This document shows, one piece after another, positions 43,211-52,801 of a stretch of DNA of 64,000 bases (positions within the stretch are counted from its first letter, which is position 1; each line of letters begins with the position of its first letter). Position numbers and translations under genes: made by a program. The stretch comes from Brucella anthropi ATCC 49188. GTDB lineage: Bacteria; Pseudomonadota; Alphaproteobacteria; Rhizobiales; Rhizobiaceae. The notes beneath the pieces were generated by a model. The model saw only the letters and a list, made by a program, of their open reading frames with translations, was not told the origin of the DNA and did no database searches. The stretch spans positions 496,001 through 560,000 of the forward strand of contig NC_009667.1 of NCBI RefSeq assembly GCF_000017405.1, in the 5' to 3' direction.

Positions 43211-43438
43211 CTGGTAAGAGGAAGGCGAAGCATCGCCAAAGCGATGAGCCGAACCGTCCTGATAGACCGGAGCCTTGATCGAGGCAGGAGCCGTGTAGTC
43301 GAGCTTCTGGCTCTGCGTTGCAACCGGCGTACGGTCGTTTTCATAGAGATCGGCAGGTTCGCCGACATGCGGGTTTTCAGCGAAAGCGGCACCGGCGCTA
43401 AGGGCAACGGCAACAGCAGCAAGAGCAAACTTTTTCAT
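43205..43438 (-). CDS. Small exported protein, tandem paralogue 1
   Basis: A 77-residue exported protein: signal peptide MKKFALAAVAVALSAGAAFA, mature part ENPHVGEPADLYENDRTPVATQSQKLDY, and a C-terminal SAHRFGDASPSSYQN. Its neighbour at 43634 is about 70 percent alike by eye. Function unknown; tiny exported proteins of this form recur in Rhizobiales. The ATG at 43438 follows a region with 9-base inverted repeats (43466-43474 with 43506-43514). The stop lies in a threefold tandem repeat. Confidence 0.85.
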   Translation of the reverse strand: MKKFALAAVAVALSAGAAFAENPHVGEPADLYENDRTPVATQSQKLDYTAPASIKAPVYQDGSAHRFGDASPSSYQN

Positions 43439-43633
43439 TTTCGTAATCCTTAAAATCGCCCCTTCGGATGGCATAGAAGCCTTTCCGGGGCTCCCGGGTG
43501 GCACCATGCCATCCATCGGGGAGATAACTGGGGAAGCTGAATGATTGGGAGGAATATCCAGCTTGGGAATTCATCGGGGCGTCATCCGCTGGGAGGCTTT
43601 TGACGACGCCCTGCGCCTAAGTTTTCGGAAAAC

Positions 43634-43861
43634 TTAGTTCTGGTAGCTCGAAGGCGATGCGTCACCGAAGCGATGAGCCGAACCGTCCTGGAATGAGGAC
43701 TGGCTGATCGAAGCGGGAGCGGTGTAGTCGACCTTCTGGGAAGCAACCGGGGTGCGGTCGTTTGCATAGAGATCGGCAGGTTCGCCAACGCGTGGGTTTT
43801 CAGCAAAGGCAGCACCGGCGCTAAGAGCGAGGGCAGCGGCAGCAAGAACAATCTTTTTCAT
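43634..43861 (-). CDS. Small exported protein, tandem paralogue 2
   Basis: A 75-residue paralogue of the 43205 gene: signal peptide MKKIVLAAAALALSAGAAFA, mature part ENPRVGEPADLYANDRTPVASQKVDY and C-terminal SAHRFGDASPSSYQN, identical over the last 15 residues. The close match suggests a tandem duplication. The mature protein is only about 55 residues, without cysteine. Function unknown. Confidence 0.85.
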   Translation of the reverse strand: MKKIVLAAAALALSAGAAFAENPRVGEPADLYANDRTPVASQKVDYTAPASISQSSFQDGSAHRFGDASPSSYQN

Positions 43862-44180
43862 TTTCCTATCTCCTTGGAAAGTCGAGCGGCGTTTTGTTCG
43901 TCGTTCCGATGCAGCTGAAATGGGTGACAGTGGGTAAAAGTTCCAGTCACGAAAATGTTTTCTTAATCACACATTCGTGCAGCCAATTTTATGGAATGTT
44001 GATAATTTATGAGAAATAACTAAATATAATCAATAAGTTATATTATATATCAGTATTCACGAAACTGTTGTAAAAGGCATTTTGTTCAAAAAGAGCGAAC
44101 AGTCTGTCCCAATATATTGTCCAATGAGAGTGAACAATAGGGCGATTTTTCAGACTTTCGGTTGGGAGGCCGTTCAGAAA
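43862..44180. other. A+T-rich intergenic region upstream of the small exported protein
   Basis: The stretch 43960-44100 is markedly A+T-rich and includes a weak stem (ATAACT at 44016-44021 with AGTTAT at 44036-44041). I see no gene or known element. A Cys-rich plus-strand frame from 44082 is antisense to ispE and rejected. Confidence 0.45.
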
Positions 44181-45104
44181 CTACTTTTGGGAGGGAGCCG
44201 TTTGGGTTGCGACGACGAACCAGTCGGGTCGTTCGGCCAAGAGAAGTGCTGCTGCCCGCTCTGTGGCGGCCATATCTTCGTAGATCGCATAACAGGTTGC
44301 ACCTGAGCCTGACATCTGTGCGTAAAGCGATCCGCTTGCGCGAAGCAGGTCAAGTTTGTCACCGATCTGGGGGGCAAGTTTTAGGGCCGGAGGCAGAAGA
44401 TCGTTGCGGGTTGTCTGCAGATAGGCGCAAAGGGGGGCGATATCTGCATGGGAGCCAAGGTTCAGCGCTGGATGGTCGCGTTTGTCGAGTGCGCGAAAGA
44501 CATCCGGCGTTGCAACAGCGGTTCCATCATTGACGAGGAGCATCGGCAGGGCTGGAAATCCGACAACCGGGCTCAGGTCTTCACCGATGCCGCGCGCGGC
44601 AAGCGGTGTGCCCTTGGATGCGCCATGCAGGCACATGGGCAGATCGGCGCCAAGGGTAAGCCCCATCGCGGCGAGTTGCTCTAAACCGAGATCGAGCCCC
44701 CACAATTCATCGAGCGCGAGCAGCGTTGCTGCGGCATCGCTCGATCCGCCGCCTATACCCGACGCAATCGGAAGGTTCTTTTCCAAATGAACGGCGACGG
44801 GCGGCAATGCCCTTTGCGTATGATCACGCAAGGCCTCGCGTGCCTTGAGAACCAGATTGCCACCATCGAGCGGTATGCCTTTTGCGAAAGGGCCGCTGAC
44901 CGTGAAGCTATCCTTTTCAGCGTGCTCGATACGGATGATGTCGCCATAGCGCGCAAAGACCACCAGCATATCGAGCAGATGATAGCCATCGTCACGACGC
45001 CCTGTAACATGCAGTGCGAGATTGATCTTGGCCGGTGCCAGACGCGTCACCGCATGTGCGGACCCGGCATTCGCGGGCGTTTCGGTTGTCGGAAAAAGGG
45101 TCAT
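44181..45104 (-). CDS. ispE: IspE, 4-diphosphocytidyl-2-C-methyl-D-erythritol kinase
   Basis: A 307-residue GHMP-family kinase of the MEP isoprenoid pathway. Motifs are [26 protein letters not shown] at the start, the ATP-binding loop [21 protein letters not shown], and [12 protein letters not shown] near the C-terminus. It phosphorylates CDP-ME at the 2-hydroxyl. Length is normal. It lies downstream of a 61-residue membrane protein gene, separated by a composite palindromic repeat. Confidence 0.95.
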   Translation of the reverse strand: MTLFPTTETPANAGSAHAVTRLAPAKINLALHVTGRRDDGYHLLDMLVVFARYGDIIRIEHAEKDSFTVSGPFAKGIPLDGGNLVLKAREALRDHTQRALPPVAVHLEKNLPIASGIGGGSSDAAATLLALDELWGLDLGLEQLAAMGLTLGADLPMCLHGASKGTPLAARGIGEDLSPVVGFPALPMLLVNDGTAVATPDVFRALDKRDHPALNLGSHADIAPLCAYLQTTRNDLLPPALKLAPQIGDKLDLLRASGSLYAQMSGSGATCYAIYEDMAATERAAALLLAERPDWFVVATQTAPSQK

Positions 45105-45123
45105 TTCTGGCTACGGACCGGGA

Positions 45124-45230
45124 ATAGCGCATTTCCAGCAAAAGTGTGAAACGGTTTTGCGTGAGGCAAATGCTATGAAACAAATAGTTGGAGCGGCTCC
45201 GACGATATTGTTAAAATTGGAACCGCTCTT
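45124..45230. repeat. Composite palindromic intergenic repeat
   Basis: A palindrome ATAGCGCATTTCC to GCAAATGCTAT (45124-45176, core aaaagtgtgaaacggttttgcg), followed by GAGCGG(C/T)TCC at 45191-45200 opposite GGAACCGCTC at 45219-45228. It lies directly upstream of the ispE start. Confidence 0.75.
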
Positions 45231-45300
45231 GAGAAAACATGGCATCCGGCTGCGGCGAGCAACCGCACCACTTCGTTGGCAACCTCTCTTACAAGACAGG

Positions 45301-45486
45301 TCAGTCCTTCTTGACGTAATATTCGCCGGTTTTAGGGTCCTGCACCAACGTGCCTTGAGCCCGGTTCTGCGCTTCCTTTTCTGCCTGACGCACACGCTGG
45401 GACACGCGCGAGGCTTCACGCTTGAACGAGCGATAGCCGTACCAGGCGGCGGCGATGATCAGCAGCAGAAAGATGAGCTGGGGCAT
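45301..45486 (-). CDS. Small single-span membrane protein, unknown
   Basis: A 61-residue protein: MPQLIFLLLIIAAAWYGYRSF forms an N-terminal helix, then a basic amphipathic region KREASRVSQRVRQAEKEAQNRAQ and the tail GTLVQDPKTGEYYVKKD. The pattern resembles conserved short membrane proteins of Rhizobiales. Function unknown. Transcribed toward ispE. Confidence 0.7.
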   Translation of the reverse strand: MPQLIFLLLIIAAAWYGYRSFKREASRVSQRVRQAEKEAQNRAQGTLVQDPKTGEYYVKKD

Positions 45487-45664
45487 GGCCTCAAGTCCTT
45501 AAGGGTCGCATTTCGGATCGCCGGATCGCAACGCCGAAATGCCGAGTGTTCATGAAGGGGCGGGAAGCGGCCCACCCCGCTTTCTGACACCATATCATGG
45601 TGAAACGAGGGAATTCAAAGCTTTGGTTCGAAAATCGACGCTGATTTTCGACTTCGCTTTGTTT

Positions 45665-46537
45665 TTACAGGCCATAACGGCCCCAAAGTGCCTTTTCTTC
45701 GGCTACTGAAAGCAGCCCGTCGCCGAGATGCGCGGCAATGGAAGCCGGTTCAAGATTACCGAGTGCCATATCAATGCCGGGCATCTTGCGCCCCAGAAGG
45801 CCGCGTTTCTGTTCCACGAGCTTGAGCTTAACCTTGTCGCCGTAGGTTTTGCGCAGGAAGCTGCGCATATCGCCAAGCCCGTCAATCAGGCCAAGCTCAT
45901 GCCCCTTGATGCCGGTCCAGAACAGCCCGGTAAACAGGTCCTTGTCTTCTGCAAGTTTCGTACCGCGCCGTTCCTTCACCATGTCGATGAAGGTCTCGTG
46001 GATTTCGAGCTGCAGTGATTTCAGCCGCTCGATGTCGGTCTTCTTCTCCGGCTGGAACGGGTCGAGCGTCACCTTGTTGGAGCCTGCCGTATAGACGCGG
46101 CGCTCCACACCGATCTTTTTCAGAAGTTCGGGGAAGCCGAACGAGGCCGACACCACGCCGATAGAACCCACGATGGATGACGGATCGGCGATGATTTCGT
46201 CACCAGCCAGCGCGATCATGTAGCCACCCGAGGCGGCAACATCTTCGACGAAGATAAAAACCTTCTTCTGGTGTTCGGCGGCAAGGTCGCGGATACGCCG
46301 GTAGATCAGTCGGGACTGAACCGGTGATCCGCCGGGCGAGTTGAGCGAAATGGCGACGGCGGGCGTCTCCTTGTCGGTGAACGCCTTTTCAAGGACTGCT
46401 GCGGTCGACGCCAGTGAAAGCATCGGACGGAATGCAGATCCACCGGACATGATGGCGCCATGCAGCCGCACGACAGGTATCTCGATGGAAACCGGGCGGA
46501 AGCGGCGTGGAACAAGGCGCGTCAATAAACCGGGCAA
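45665..46537 (-). CDS. S49-family (SppA/SohB-like) peptidase
   Basis: A 290-residue protease. The catalytic Ser103 is in EDVAASGGYMIALAGDEI, and Lys155 in YTAGSNKVTL is 52 residues later, the Ser-Lys spacing of the octameric SppA form. AISLNSPGGSPVQSRLIYRRI makes the oxyanion-side segment. Members digest signal peptides or membrane protein fragments. The N-terminus MPGLLTRLVPRRFRP is polar with no clear membrane anchor. Confidence 0.9.
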   Translation of the reverse strand: MPGLLTRLVPRRFRPVSIEIPVVRLHGAIMSGGSAFRPMLSLASTAAVLEKAFTDKETPAVAISLNSPGGSPVQSRLIYRRIRDLAAEHQKKVFIFVEDVAASGGYMIALAGDEIIADPSSIVGSIGVVSASFGFPELLKKIGVERRVYTAGSNKVTLDPFQPEKKTDIERLKSLQLEIHETFIDMVKERRGTKLAEDKDLFTGLFWTGIKGHELGLIDGLGDMRSFLRKTYGDKVKLKLVEQKRGLLGRKMPGIDMALGNLEPASIAAHLGDGLLSVAEEKALWGRYGL

Positions 46538-46606
46538 GGCAAACTCCTGCTAACTGAAATCATTCAGGCTCTCAGCCGGAATGTAGGAAGCCATTTGGGA
46601 AACACA

Positions 46607-46641
46607 AAGAAAACCGCCCGGAAATTTTGTTTTCCGGGCGG
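46607..46641 (-). terminator. Terminator after nhaA
   Basis: CCGCCCGGAAA (46614-46624) pairs with TTTCCGGGCGG (46631-46641) over a six-base loop. On the minus strand it is followed by TTTTCTTTGT, so it ends the nhaA transcript. Confidence 0.88.
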
Positions 46642-46655
46642 TGATGTCGTTTCTG

Positions 46656-47837
46656 TCAGGTGTTTTTCGGCTTTGTGACCAGCCGCAGCAGGATATAGCC
46701 GCAAATGGCCGACAGGCCCGAACCGGCCAGAACACCGATCTTCGTTTCCGCCTGCATGAGATCGGACGGGAAGGAGAGGAGGCCGATGAAGATGCTCATT
46801 GTAAAGCCGATCCCGCACAGGACCGCCACGCCGTAAAGCTGGATCCACGTGGCCCCGAGCGGCTTTTGTGCGAGACCTGTCTTGATCGCAAGCCAGGCGG
46901 CTCCGAAAACGCCGAGCTGTTTGCCGATGAAGAGGCCAAGCATAATGCCAAGCGTGAGTGTATCCCGCATCACCGAGGCATCGAGACCGGCAAACGATAT
47001 GCCCGCATTGGCGAAGCCGAAAATCGGCACGATGATGAAGGCAACAGGCTTGGCCAGCGCGTGTTCCAGCACATGCAGCGGCGAGGTCATGTCGTCAGGC
47101 CTGCCGGGCGCGGCCTTCAGCGGAATCATAAGTGCTGTCACCACGCCTGCAACCGTTGCATGAACACCGGAATTCAACACGAAGAACCAGAGCGCTGCTC
47201 CGCCGATCAGGTAGGGCAGGAGCTTCATCACGCCCATCCGGTTCATGACGAACAGAACGATAGCGGCGGCGAAAGCTCCGCCAAGATATGGCATGGAGAT
47301 TTCAGCCGTATAGAAAATGGCGATGATGACGACGGCTGCGAGATCGTCCAGGATAGCAAGTGTCGCCAGAAACACCTTGAGGCTGGAAGGAACCCGTGAA
47401 CCCAGAAGCGACAGAACGCCGAGCGCGAAGGCGATGTCGGTGGCAGATGGCACAGCCCAGCCGCGTACCTTGGCAGGGTCGTGCCAGTTGAAAGCGGTGA
47501 AGATGATGGCTGGCAGGATGACGCCGCCCGCAGCGGCGATACCGGGCAGCATTCGGTTTGGCCAGCTTGCCAGTTGACCGTCGAGAAATTCGCGTTTGAT
47601 CTCCAGCCCCACAAGCAGGAAGAACACCGCCATCAAGGCATCGTTGATCCAGTCCGTCAGACTCAGCGGACCGATATGAGTGTGCAGTATATCGAAATAG
47701 GCCTGCGAGAACGGAGAATTCGCCACGATCAGCGCAAGCGCTGCCGCCACCATGAGGCTTACACCCCCTGCAGATTCGCTATCCAGAAAGCGCCGCATGA
47801 TGGATACGGGGCGGCTTTGGTTTGGGCTATGGTTCAT
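46656..47837 (-). CDS. nhaA: NhaA sodium/proton antiporter
   Basis: A 393-residue polytopic protein with twelve hydrophobic segments. The conserved Asp residues are Asp134 (PSATDIAFALG) and the pair Asp164-Asp165 (AILDDLAAVV), as in Escherichia coli NhaA Asp133/163/164. GFANAGISF and GVAVLCGIGFTMSIFIG are also conserved. It expels sodium in exchange for protons. Monocistronic, with a clear terminator. Confidence 0.95.
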   Translation of the reverse strand: MNHSPNQSRPVSIMRRFLDSESAGGVSLMVAAALALIVANSPFSQAYFDILHTHIGPLSLTDWINDALMAVFFLLVGLEIKREFLDGQLASWPNRMLPGIAAAGGVILPAIIFTAFNWHDPAKVRGWAVPSATDIAFALGVLSLLGSRVPSSLKVFLATLAILDDLAAVVIIAIFYTAEISMPYLGGAFAAAIVLFVMNRMGVMKLLPYLIGGAALWFFVLNSGVHATVAGVVTALMIPLKAAPGRPDDMTSPLHVLEHALAKPVAFIIVPIFGFANAGISFAGLDASVMRDTLTLGIMLGLFIGKQLGVFGAAWLAIKTGLAQKPLGATWIQLYGVAVLCGIGFTMSIFIGLLSFPSDLMQAETKIGVLAGSGLSAICGYILLRLVTKPKNT

Positions 47838-48048
47838 TGGTTCCCGTTGCCTGTTCTTGTCGTTTTGCTGTTTGCGCTTTTTCGGAAAAGGGCGGCGGGG
47901 AGCCGCAGAACGAAAATTGCGGTTTTAGGAATATTGGCTCGAATATAGGGTTTCAACCAAAATCACCCGCTCGGACCGAAATCGGCAGGTCTGGACTATC
48001 GGAACTTCCGGAATGCTACCGTGTTATCCGATCCGGGAGGACACCACG

Positions 48049-48390
48049 ATGGTGCTCACTGCTATTTTCGCCCAGCTCAATTGCTCCGACCTCGAACGCA
48101 GCACGGAATGGTTTGCCACGATCTTCGATCGCAATCCCGATGCGCGACCGATGCAGGGACTGGCTGAATGGCATCACGGGTTGAGTGCGGGCTTCCAGCT
48201 TTACCAGAACCCGGCGGAAGCAGGGCACGGCACACTGACACTCATCGTCCACGACGTACGAGCCGAACATGCGCGTCTTTCATTCGATGGGATTCGCCCC
48301 GGAAATGTCGAGATAGCTGACTATACGACGATTCTGAGATTGCACGACCCGGACCGCAATCTGGTCGTGCTGGCACAGCCGCGTTTCTAG
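48049..48390 (+). CDS. VOC (glyoxalase-like) domain protein
   Basis: A 113-residue protein of the vicinal oxygen chelate fold: MVLTAIFAQLNCSDLERSTEWFATIFDRNPD (beta-alpha start) and TTILRLHDPDRNLVVLAQP (C-terminal strand pair). GGGAGG eight bases before the ATG at 48049 supports the start. Reaction unknown. Its stop overlaps the convergent methyltransferase stop by four bases. Confidence 0.85.
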   Translation: MVLTAIFAQLNCSDLERSTEWFATIFDRNPDARPMQGLAEWHHGLSAGFQLYQNPAEAGHGTLTLIVHDVRAEHARLSFDGIRPGNVEIADYTTILRLHDPDRNLVVLAQPRF

Positions 48391-49181
48391 ATCAGAGCGT
48401 CGAGCCCGTTATTGATGCCGTTGGCGCGTGGGGTGAAGCCGTGGCCGTCGCTGCCGTGGAGAACAAGCGCCGGCATCAGCGAAAGACCGGCGCGGCTCCC
48501 GCGTGTGCCTGTCACGACAATACGGATCGCCGCCGCTTCGGGGCGGGGCTGAACGGGAATGATTCTCAGCCCGCCAAATCGTCCCGACAGTGCTTCGAGG
48601 ATGGAAGAAATCGAACCGGGTCGGGCAATAATGGCAATGCCTCCGCCAGGCTTCACAATGGCCGCCGCAGTGCGCACCCATTGCTCGAACATACCTTCGG
48701 GCATGACATGCGCTTCCGCCTTCAGCGGATCGGGTGTGCTGCGATCGCGCGCTTCGTTGAAGGGCGGATTCATGATGACGAAGTCGAAACTGTTGTCGAC
48801 AAGCCCTGCGGCGATGCGCGCCTTGCCTCTCAGGCCGACGTCGGCTTCGATCACACTGATACGGCCTGCAAGAGCGGCGTTCAGCGGATGCGCAACACTT
48901 CTGCGGGCAAAGCCCGCCATGAAAGCGGAACGTTCGACGAGGGTGATATTGGCGTCAGGGCAGCGCGACGCAACAGCAAGCCCTGCAGCGCCCGCACCGC
49001 TGCCAAGATCGGCAACGCGCCCGGCAAAGCCGTTTGGAACGGAGCTTGCCAGAATCATCGCATCCACACCGGAACGATGGCCTTTCAATGCGGGCTGGAT
49101 GAGGTGAAACGCCCCACGATGAAACACATCGAGCGTTTCTCCAGCCTCATCTTCAGTTTCAAAACTTGCTTCCGAAGTCAT
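48387..49181 (-). CDS. TrmN6/YfiC-like N6-adenine methyltransferase
   Basis: A 264-residue class I SAM methyltransferase. Motif I is DLGSGAGAAG (58-67) and motif IV NPPFNE (138-143), the form used for N6-adenine transfer. The length and pre-motif segment VFHRGAFHLIQPALKGHRSGVDAMIL match the tRNA1(Val) adenine-37 methyltransferase family. Target not proven. Overlaps the downstream end of the upstream DUF2007-like gene by four bases. Confidence 0.88.
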   Translation of the reverse strand: MTSEASFETEDEAGETLDVFHRGAFHLIQPALKGHRSGVDAMILASSVPNGFAGRVADLGSGAGAAGLAVASRCPDANITLVERSAFMAGFARRSVAHPLNAALAGRISVIEADVGLRGKARIAAGLVDNSFDFVIMNPPFNEARDRSTPDPLKAEAHVMPEGMFEQWVRTAAAIVKPGGGIAIIARPGSISSILEALSGRFGGLRIIPVQPRPEAAAIRIVVTGTRGSRAGLSLMPALVLHGSDGHGFTPRANGINNGLDALI

Positions 49182-49402
49182 CGATCGCGCAGTTCGTGTT
49201 CAATCTCGGCATCGATCAGAATCTGCCTTGCTTCTTCAAGCTGCTCTTCGCTGACCAGAAGGCGGCGCGGCAATACGCCCAAAGAGCCTTCGATGATGCT
49301 CATATTCGTGTCGGCAATGAAATAGGCGATCCCGGCCTCTTTCATCAAGGCCTCGGCAAAGGACAGCAGAACGGAATCATTCGTACGGATAAGTTCGATC
49401 AT
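49178..49402 (-). CDS. DUF2007 domain protein
   Basis: A 74-residue protein: MIELIRTNDSVLLSFAEALMKEAGIAYFIADTNMSIIEGSLGVLPRRLLVSEEQLEEARQIL, the compact fold of DUF2007 (a putative signal-transducing domain). I start it at 49402, where the family normally begins. It overlaps the methyltransferase start by four bases and is probably co-translated with it. Confidence 0.85.
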   Translation of the reverse strand: MIELIRTNDSVLLSFAEALMKEAGIAYFIADTNMSIIEGSLGVLPRRLLVSEEQLEEARQILIDAEIEHELRDR

Positions 49403-49555
49403 TTGAACAGTTTGTAGCGAATGCACCGCATTGACAACAGCTTCCTTCAATGGTGAACAGGCGCTGGAATAGTATCGCTTTGAGGGCGCTTTGGGGGCAG
49501 TTGCGTCTTGAGCAATCCGGTCCGTTTCAATAATGTGGCCGGGCAGCTAGGAGAA

Positions 49556-50578
49556 ATGGCATTGGGTGTGGTTCTAAATCTGGACGGTAAAAAGAAACAG
49601 GAAGGATCGGTTCAACCGCTTGTCGATCTGACAAAGGCCGATATGGCGCGGGTGAACGAGATGATCCTTTCCCGGGCCGGGTCCGATGTTGAAATGATAC
49701 CGGAAGTCGCCAATCATCTGATTTCCTCAGGCGGCAAGCGCCTGCGTCCCATGATGACGCTCGCGGCAGCTCGCATGTTCGGCTACGAAGGCGACGGTCA
49801 TGTGCGTCTCGCGACTGCTGTGGAATTCATGCACACTGCGACGCTTCTGCACGACGATGTGGTTGATGAAAGCGATCTGCGGCGCGGAAAAAGCACGGCG
49901 CGCATGATCTGGGGCAACCAGGCCAGCGTTCTCGTTGGCGATTTCCTTCTGGGGCAGGCCTTCAAGATGATGGTTGATGTCGGTTCGCTCGACGCGCTCG
50001 ACGTTCTGGCGACCTCGGCTTCGGTGATCGCCGAAGGCGAAGTAATGCAGCTTGCCGCTGCCAAGAACATGGAAACCACCGAAGACGAATATCTGGCGGT
50101 CATCAAGGCCAAGACTGCGGCGCTGTTCTCGGCTGCCGGTGAAGTCGGCCCGATCATCGCCGGCGCACAGCGTTCGGATCGTGCGGCGCTGCGCGATTAT
50201 GGCCTCAATCTCGGTCTTGCCTTTCAGCTGGTCGATGACGCGCTCGATTATGGCGGCTCGGCAGCCGATCTCGGCAAGAATACCGGTGACGATTTCCGCG
50301 AAGGCAAGATCACGCTCCCGGTGATTCTGAGCTATCGCCGCGGCACCGACGATGAGCGCGCTTTCTGGAAACACGCAATCGAAGACGGTGCGAGCGATGA
50401 CGCCTCGCTTGAAAAGGCCATCGGCCTGATGACGAAGCACGGCGCGATTGCCGACACGGTGCAGCGCGCGCGGCATTTCGGCGAAATTGCCCGAGATGCT
50501 CTGGCACCTCTGAAAGCGACGCCTCAAAAGGACGCGCTGATCGAAGTCATTGATTTCTGCATCAGCCGCGTGAACTGA
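49556..50578 (+). CDS. ispB: Long-chain polyprenyl diphosphate synthase (ubiquinone side chain)
   Basis: A 340-residue all-helical prenyltransferase. The two aspartate-rich motifs are LLHDDVVDESD and LVDDALDYGG, with GGKRLRPMM and KTAALFSAAG as flanking conserved regions. In this group the product is usually decaprenyl diphosphate for ubiquinone-10. The start is uncertain: a TTG at 49508 and the ATG at 49556 are both possible, and the ribosome-like AGGAG is very close to the latter. Confidence 0.9.
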   Translation: MALGVVLNLDGKKKQEGSVQPLVDLTKADMARVNEMILSRAGSDVEMIPEVANHLISSGGKRLRPMMTLAAARMFGYEGDGHVRLATAVEFMHTATLLHDDVVDESDLRRGKSTARMIWGNQASVLVGDFLLGQAFKMMVDVGSLDALDVLATSASVIAEGEVMQLAAAKNMETTEDEYLAVIKAKTAALFSAAGEVGPIIAGAQRSDRAALRDYGLNLGLAFQLVDDALDYGGSAADLGKNTGDDFREGKITLPVILSYRRGTDDERAFWKHAIEDGASDDASLEKAIGLMTKHGAIADTVQRARHFGEIARDALAPLKATPQKDALIEVIDFCISRVN

Positions 50579-50795
50579 CAGGCAACAGCTGCAAGCTACC
50601 GCCAGCATTTCTTGCGGGTGAAGAATACTCAGGAAAAGCGTCCCATCACGGATGCTTTTCTTGCCCCGCCATCCCAAAAAGGCCATGCTTGGGGTGCCTT
50701 TTCCGGCAAAGAGACAGCGTGCCCCGGCTTTTGAGCCACTTGAGGGTTTGCTTGCCGGTATCTGTCACAGGGATTTGAGAAGAGGATAGGGCTTT

Positions 50796-52661
50796 ATGCG
50801 GCAAGGATCGAAATACCGCCCGCTTTATGGTTTGCTGCTCTCGCTTCTGGCGGGAATCGCGATCCCGACAAGCGGCGCTTTGGCCAAGGCGACAAATGAT
50901 CCTGCACCGCCTCCTGTCCGCGCCGGTTCGTTTGCCGGGGCCTATCTTGCCGGACGTACCGCCGAATCCGACAATAATCTCGCGACCGCCGTCGATTTCT
51001 ATCGTCAGGCTATGGCCTTCGATCCGGGCAATGCGCAGATCAAGCAGGATCTGCTACTGGTTTTGCTGACGGAGGGCCGTTTCAAGGATGCGCTGCCTCT
51101 GGCGGAAGAACTGAAGAACGTCCCGGACATCGAGCGTTTTTCGCGCGTGGCGCTGGCCATCGACGCCATTGACCGCAAGCAATATCGCAAGGTCGGGCAG
51201 CTTCTGATGCTGTCGCTGCAATCCGATATGGATCGCCTTGCGACCGGCTTCATGAGCGCGTGGGTGAAGGTCGGGCAGGGCAACCCCAAACAGGCGCTCG
51301 CCGATATCCAGAAAATGCAGGGACCGGAATGGTATGGTCTGTTCCGCACCTATAATTCCGCACTGATAGCCGATCTCGCCGGCCAGAAGCAGGAAGCGCG
51401 TGATTTCTACCAGCAGGCCATCGACGATCGGCCCGGCGGGAGCGCTGCCCCTGACACTTACGAACGCATCGTGATGGCCTATGCCTCCTTCAAGCTTCGT
51501 CAGGGTGACAAGGAAGGTGCTATCAAGACGTTGAATGATGCAGCCGAGCTTTTGAACGGTCGCATGACGATCACCGAAATGCGTGAAAAGATCGAGGCTG
51601 GCGAGAAATATGGCCGCCTGATCAAAACCGCTCAGGAAGGGACTGCCGAAGCGCTCTATACTCTTGGCACTGCGATCAACCGCAGCGGCGCGGAAGCCTT
51701 TGCAAAGCTTTATCTGCAGATGTCGTTGCCGCTGCGTCCGGACAATGACGCAACGCTTTATCAGCTGGGCGATATTTCCGCCAAGTTGCGCCAGCCGGAA
51801 AAGGCCATCGACTACTATGGTCGCGTGCCGGAGAAGTCGCCTTATCGTCGTGATGCGGAAATGCAGCGTGCACTCAATCTGGCGGAAAACGACCAGTCTG
51901 CCGACGCCGTCAAGCAGCTGAGAGTTCTGCTCGACCGTGACAAGACCGACATGCGCACTTATCTGGCGCTCGGTGGTGTCTATGCACAGGACAAGAATTT
52001 CGCCGATGCGGCGAAGATTTATGATGCTGCGGTGGAACAGATCAAGACGCCGGAACGCAAGGACTGGCCGGTCTTCTACCAGCGCGGCATCGCCTATGAA
52101 CGCCTGAAGCAATGGGACAAGGCGGAGCCCAATTTCCGCAAGGCGCTGGAGCTTTATCCCGATCAGCCACAGGTGCTGAACTATCTTGGTTATTCCTGGG
52201 TCGACCGGGGTGAAAATCTCGATGAAGCGCTGGGCATGATCAAGAAGGCGGTCGAGCTGCGTCCGCAGGACGGCTATATCGTCGACTCGCTGGGCTGGGC
52301 CTATTACATGCTGGGCCGGTATGACGAGGCGGTGGTCGAACTGGAAAAGGCGGTCAAGCTTCGTCCGGAAGACCCGACGATCAACGACCATATGGGCGAT
52401 GCCTACTGGCGTGTCGGGCGTCTTCTGGAAGCGACATTCCAGTGGAACCATGCCATTGCAGGCAAGCCCGAGCCGGAAGATCTGGTGAAGATCGAGGCGA
52501 AGCTGAAGAAGGGTTTGCCGGATATCCCGGGGCAATCTTCTGCCGATGCTGCAAAGCCCGACGAGAAAAAGCCTGTCGAGCAGAAGCCGGAAGCTCCTGA
52601 ACAATCGCCTGCGCCTGCCGCACCGTCCGACAAGGCTCCAGAAAAACCGGCTACTGACTAA
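50796..52661 (+). CDS. Large secreted TPR-repeat protein
   Basis: A 621-residue exported protein. A signal-like segment (YGLLLSLLAGIAIPTSGALA) precedes more than ten tetratricopeptide-type repeats from about residue 45 to 560, then a Pro/Lys/Ala-rich tail (residues about 570-621). Repeats near the C-terminus (PQVLNYLGYSWVDRGENLDEALGMIKKAVELRP) show the classic TPR pattern. TPR proteins of this size scaffold complexes; the partner is unknown. AGAGGATAGGG lies just upstream of the ATG. Confidence 0.85.
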   Translation: MRQGSKYRPLYGLLLSLLAGIAIPTSGALAKATNDPAPPPVRAGSFAGAYLAGRTAESDNNLATAVDFYRQAMAFDPGNAQIKQDLLLVLLTEGRFKDALPLAEELKNVPDIERFSRVALAIDAIDRKQYRKVGQLLMLSLQSDMDRLATGFMSAWVKVGQGNPKQALADIQKMQGPEWYGLFRTYNSALIADLAGQKQEARDFYQQAIDDRPGGSAAPDTYERIVMAYASFKLRQGDKEGAIKTLNDAAELLNGRMTITEMREKIEAGEKYGRLIKTAQEGTAEALYTLGTAINRSGAEAFAKLYLQMSLPLRPDNDATLYQLGDISAKLRQPEKAIDYYGRVPEKSPYRRDAEMQRALNLAENDQSADAVKQLRVLLDRDKTDMRTYLALGGVYAQDKNFADAAKIYDAAVEQIKTPERKDWPVFYQRGIAYERLKQWDKAEPNFRKALELYPDQPQVLNYLGYSWVDRGENLDEALGMIKKAVELRPQDGYIVDSLGWAYYMLGRYDEAVVELEKAVKLRPEDPTINDHMGDAYWRVGRLLEATFQWNHAIAGKPEPEDLVKIEAKLKKGLPDIPGQSSADAAKPDEKKPVEQKPEAPEQSPAPAAPSDKAPEKPATD

Positions 52662-52801
52662 GAGCTTCAGGCTGCCGGTTTCAAGATGGTGTGACACCGA
52701 AACTGGCAGCCTGTGCTTGACCCTGCGTTACGGACAAATTAGACCGGGCCATCATTTCAATTACAAGGCCCGACCCCGTGTCCAGTACGTTGCCAGCACA
52801 T

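Noticed and set aside
44082..44306. Cys-rich plus-strand frame over the ispE 3' end
   Set aside because: Antisense to ispE, and the cysteines come from reverse reading of conserved codons.
51054..52697. 547-codon open frame antisense to the TPR protein
   Set aside because: Same cause; composition is rich in Arg, Leu and His with no coherent domain.
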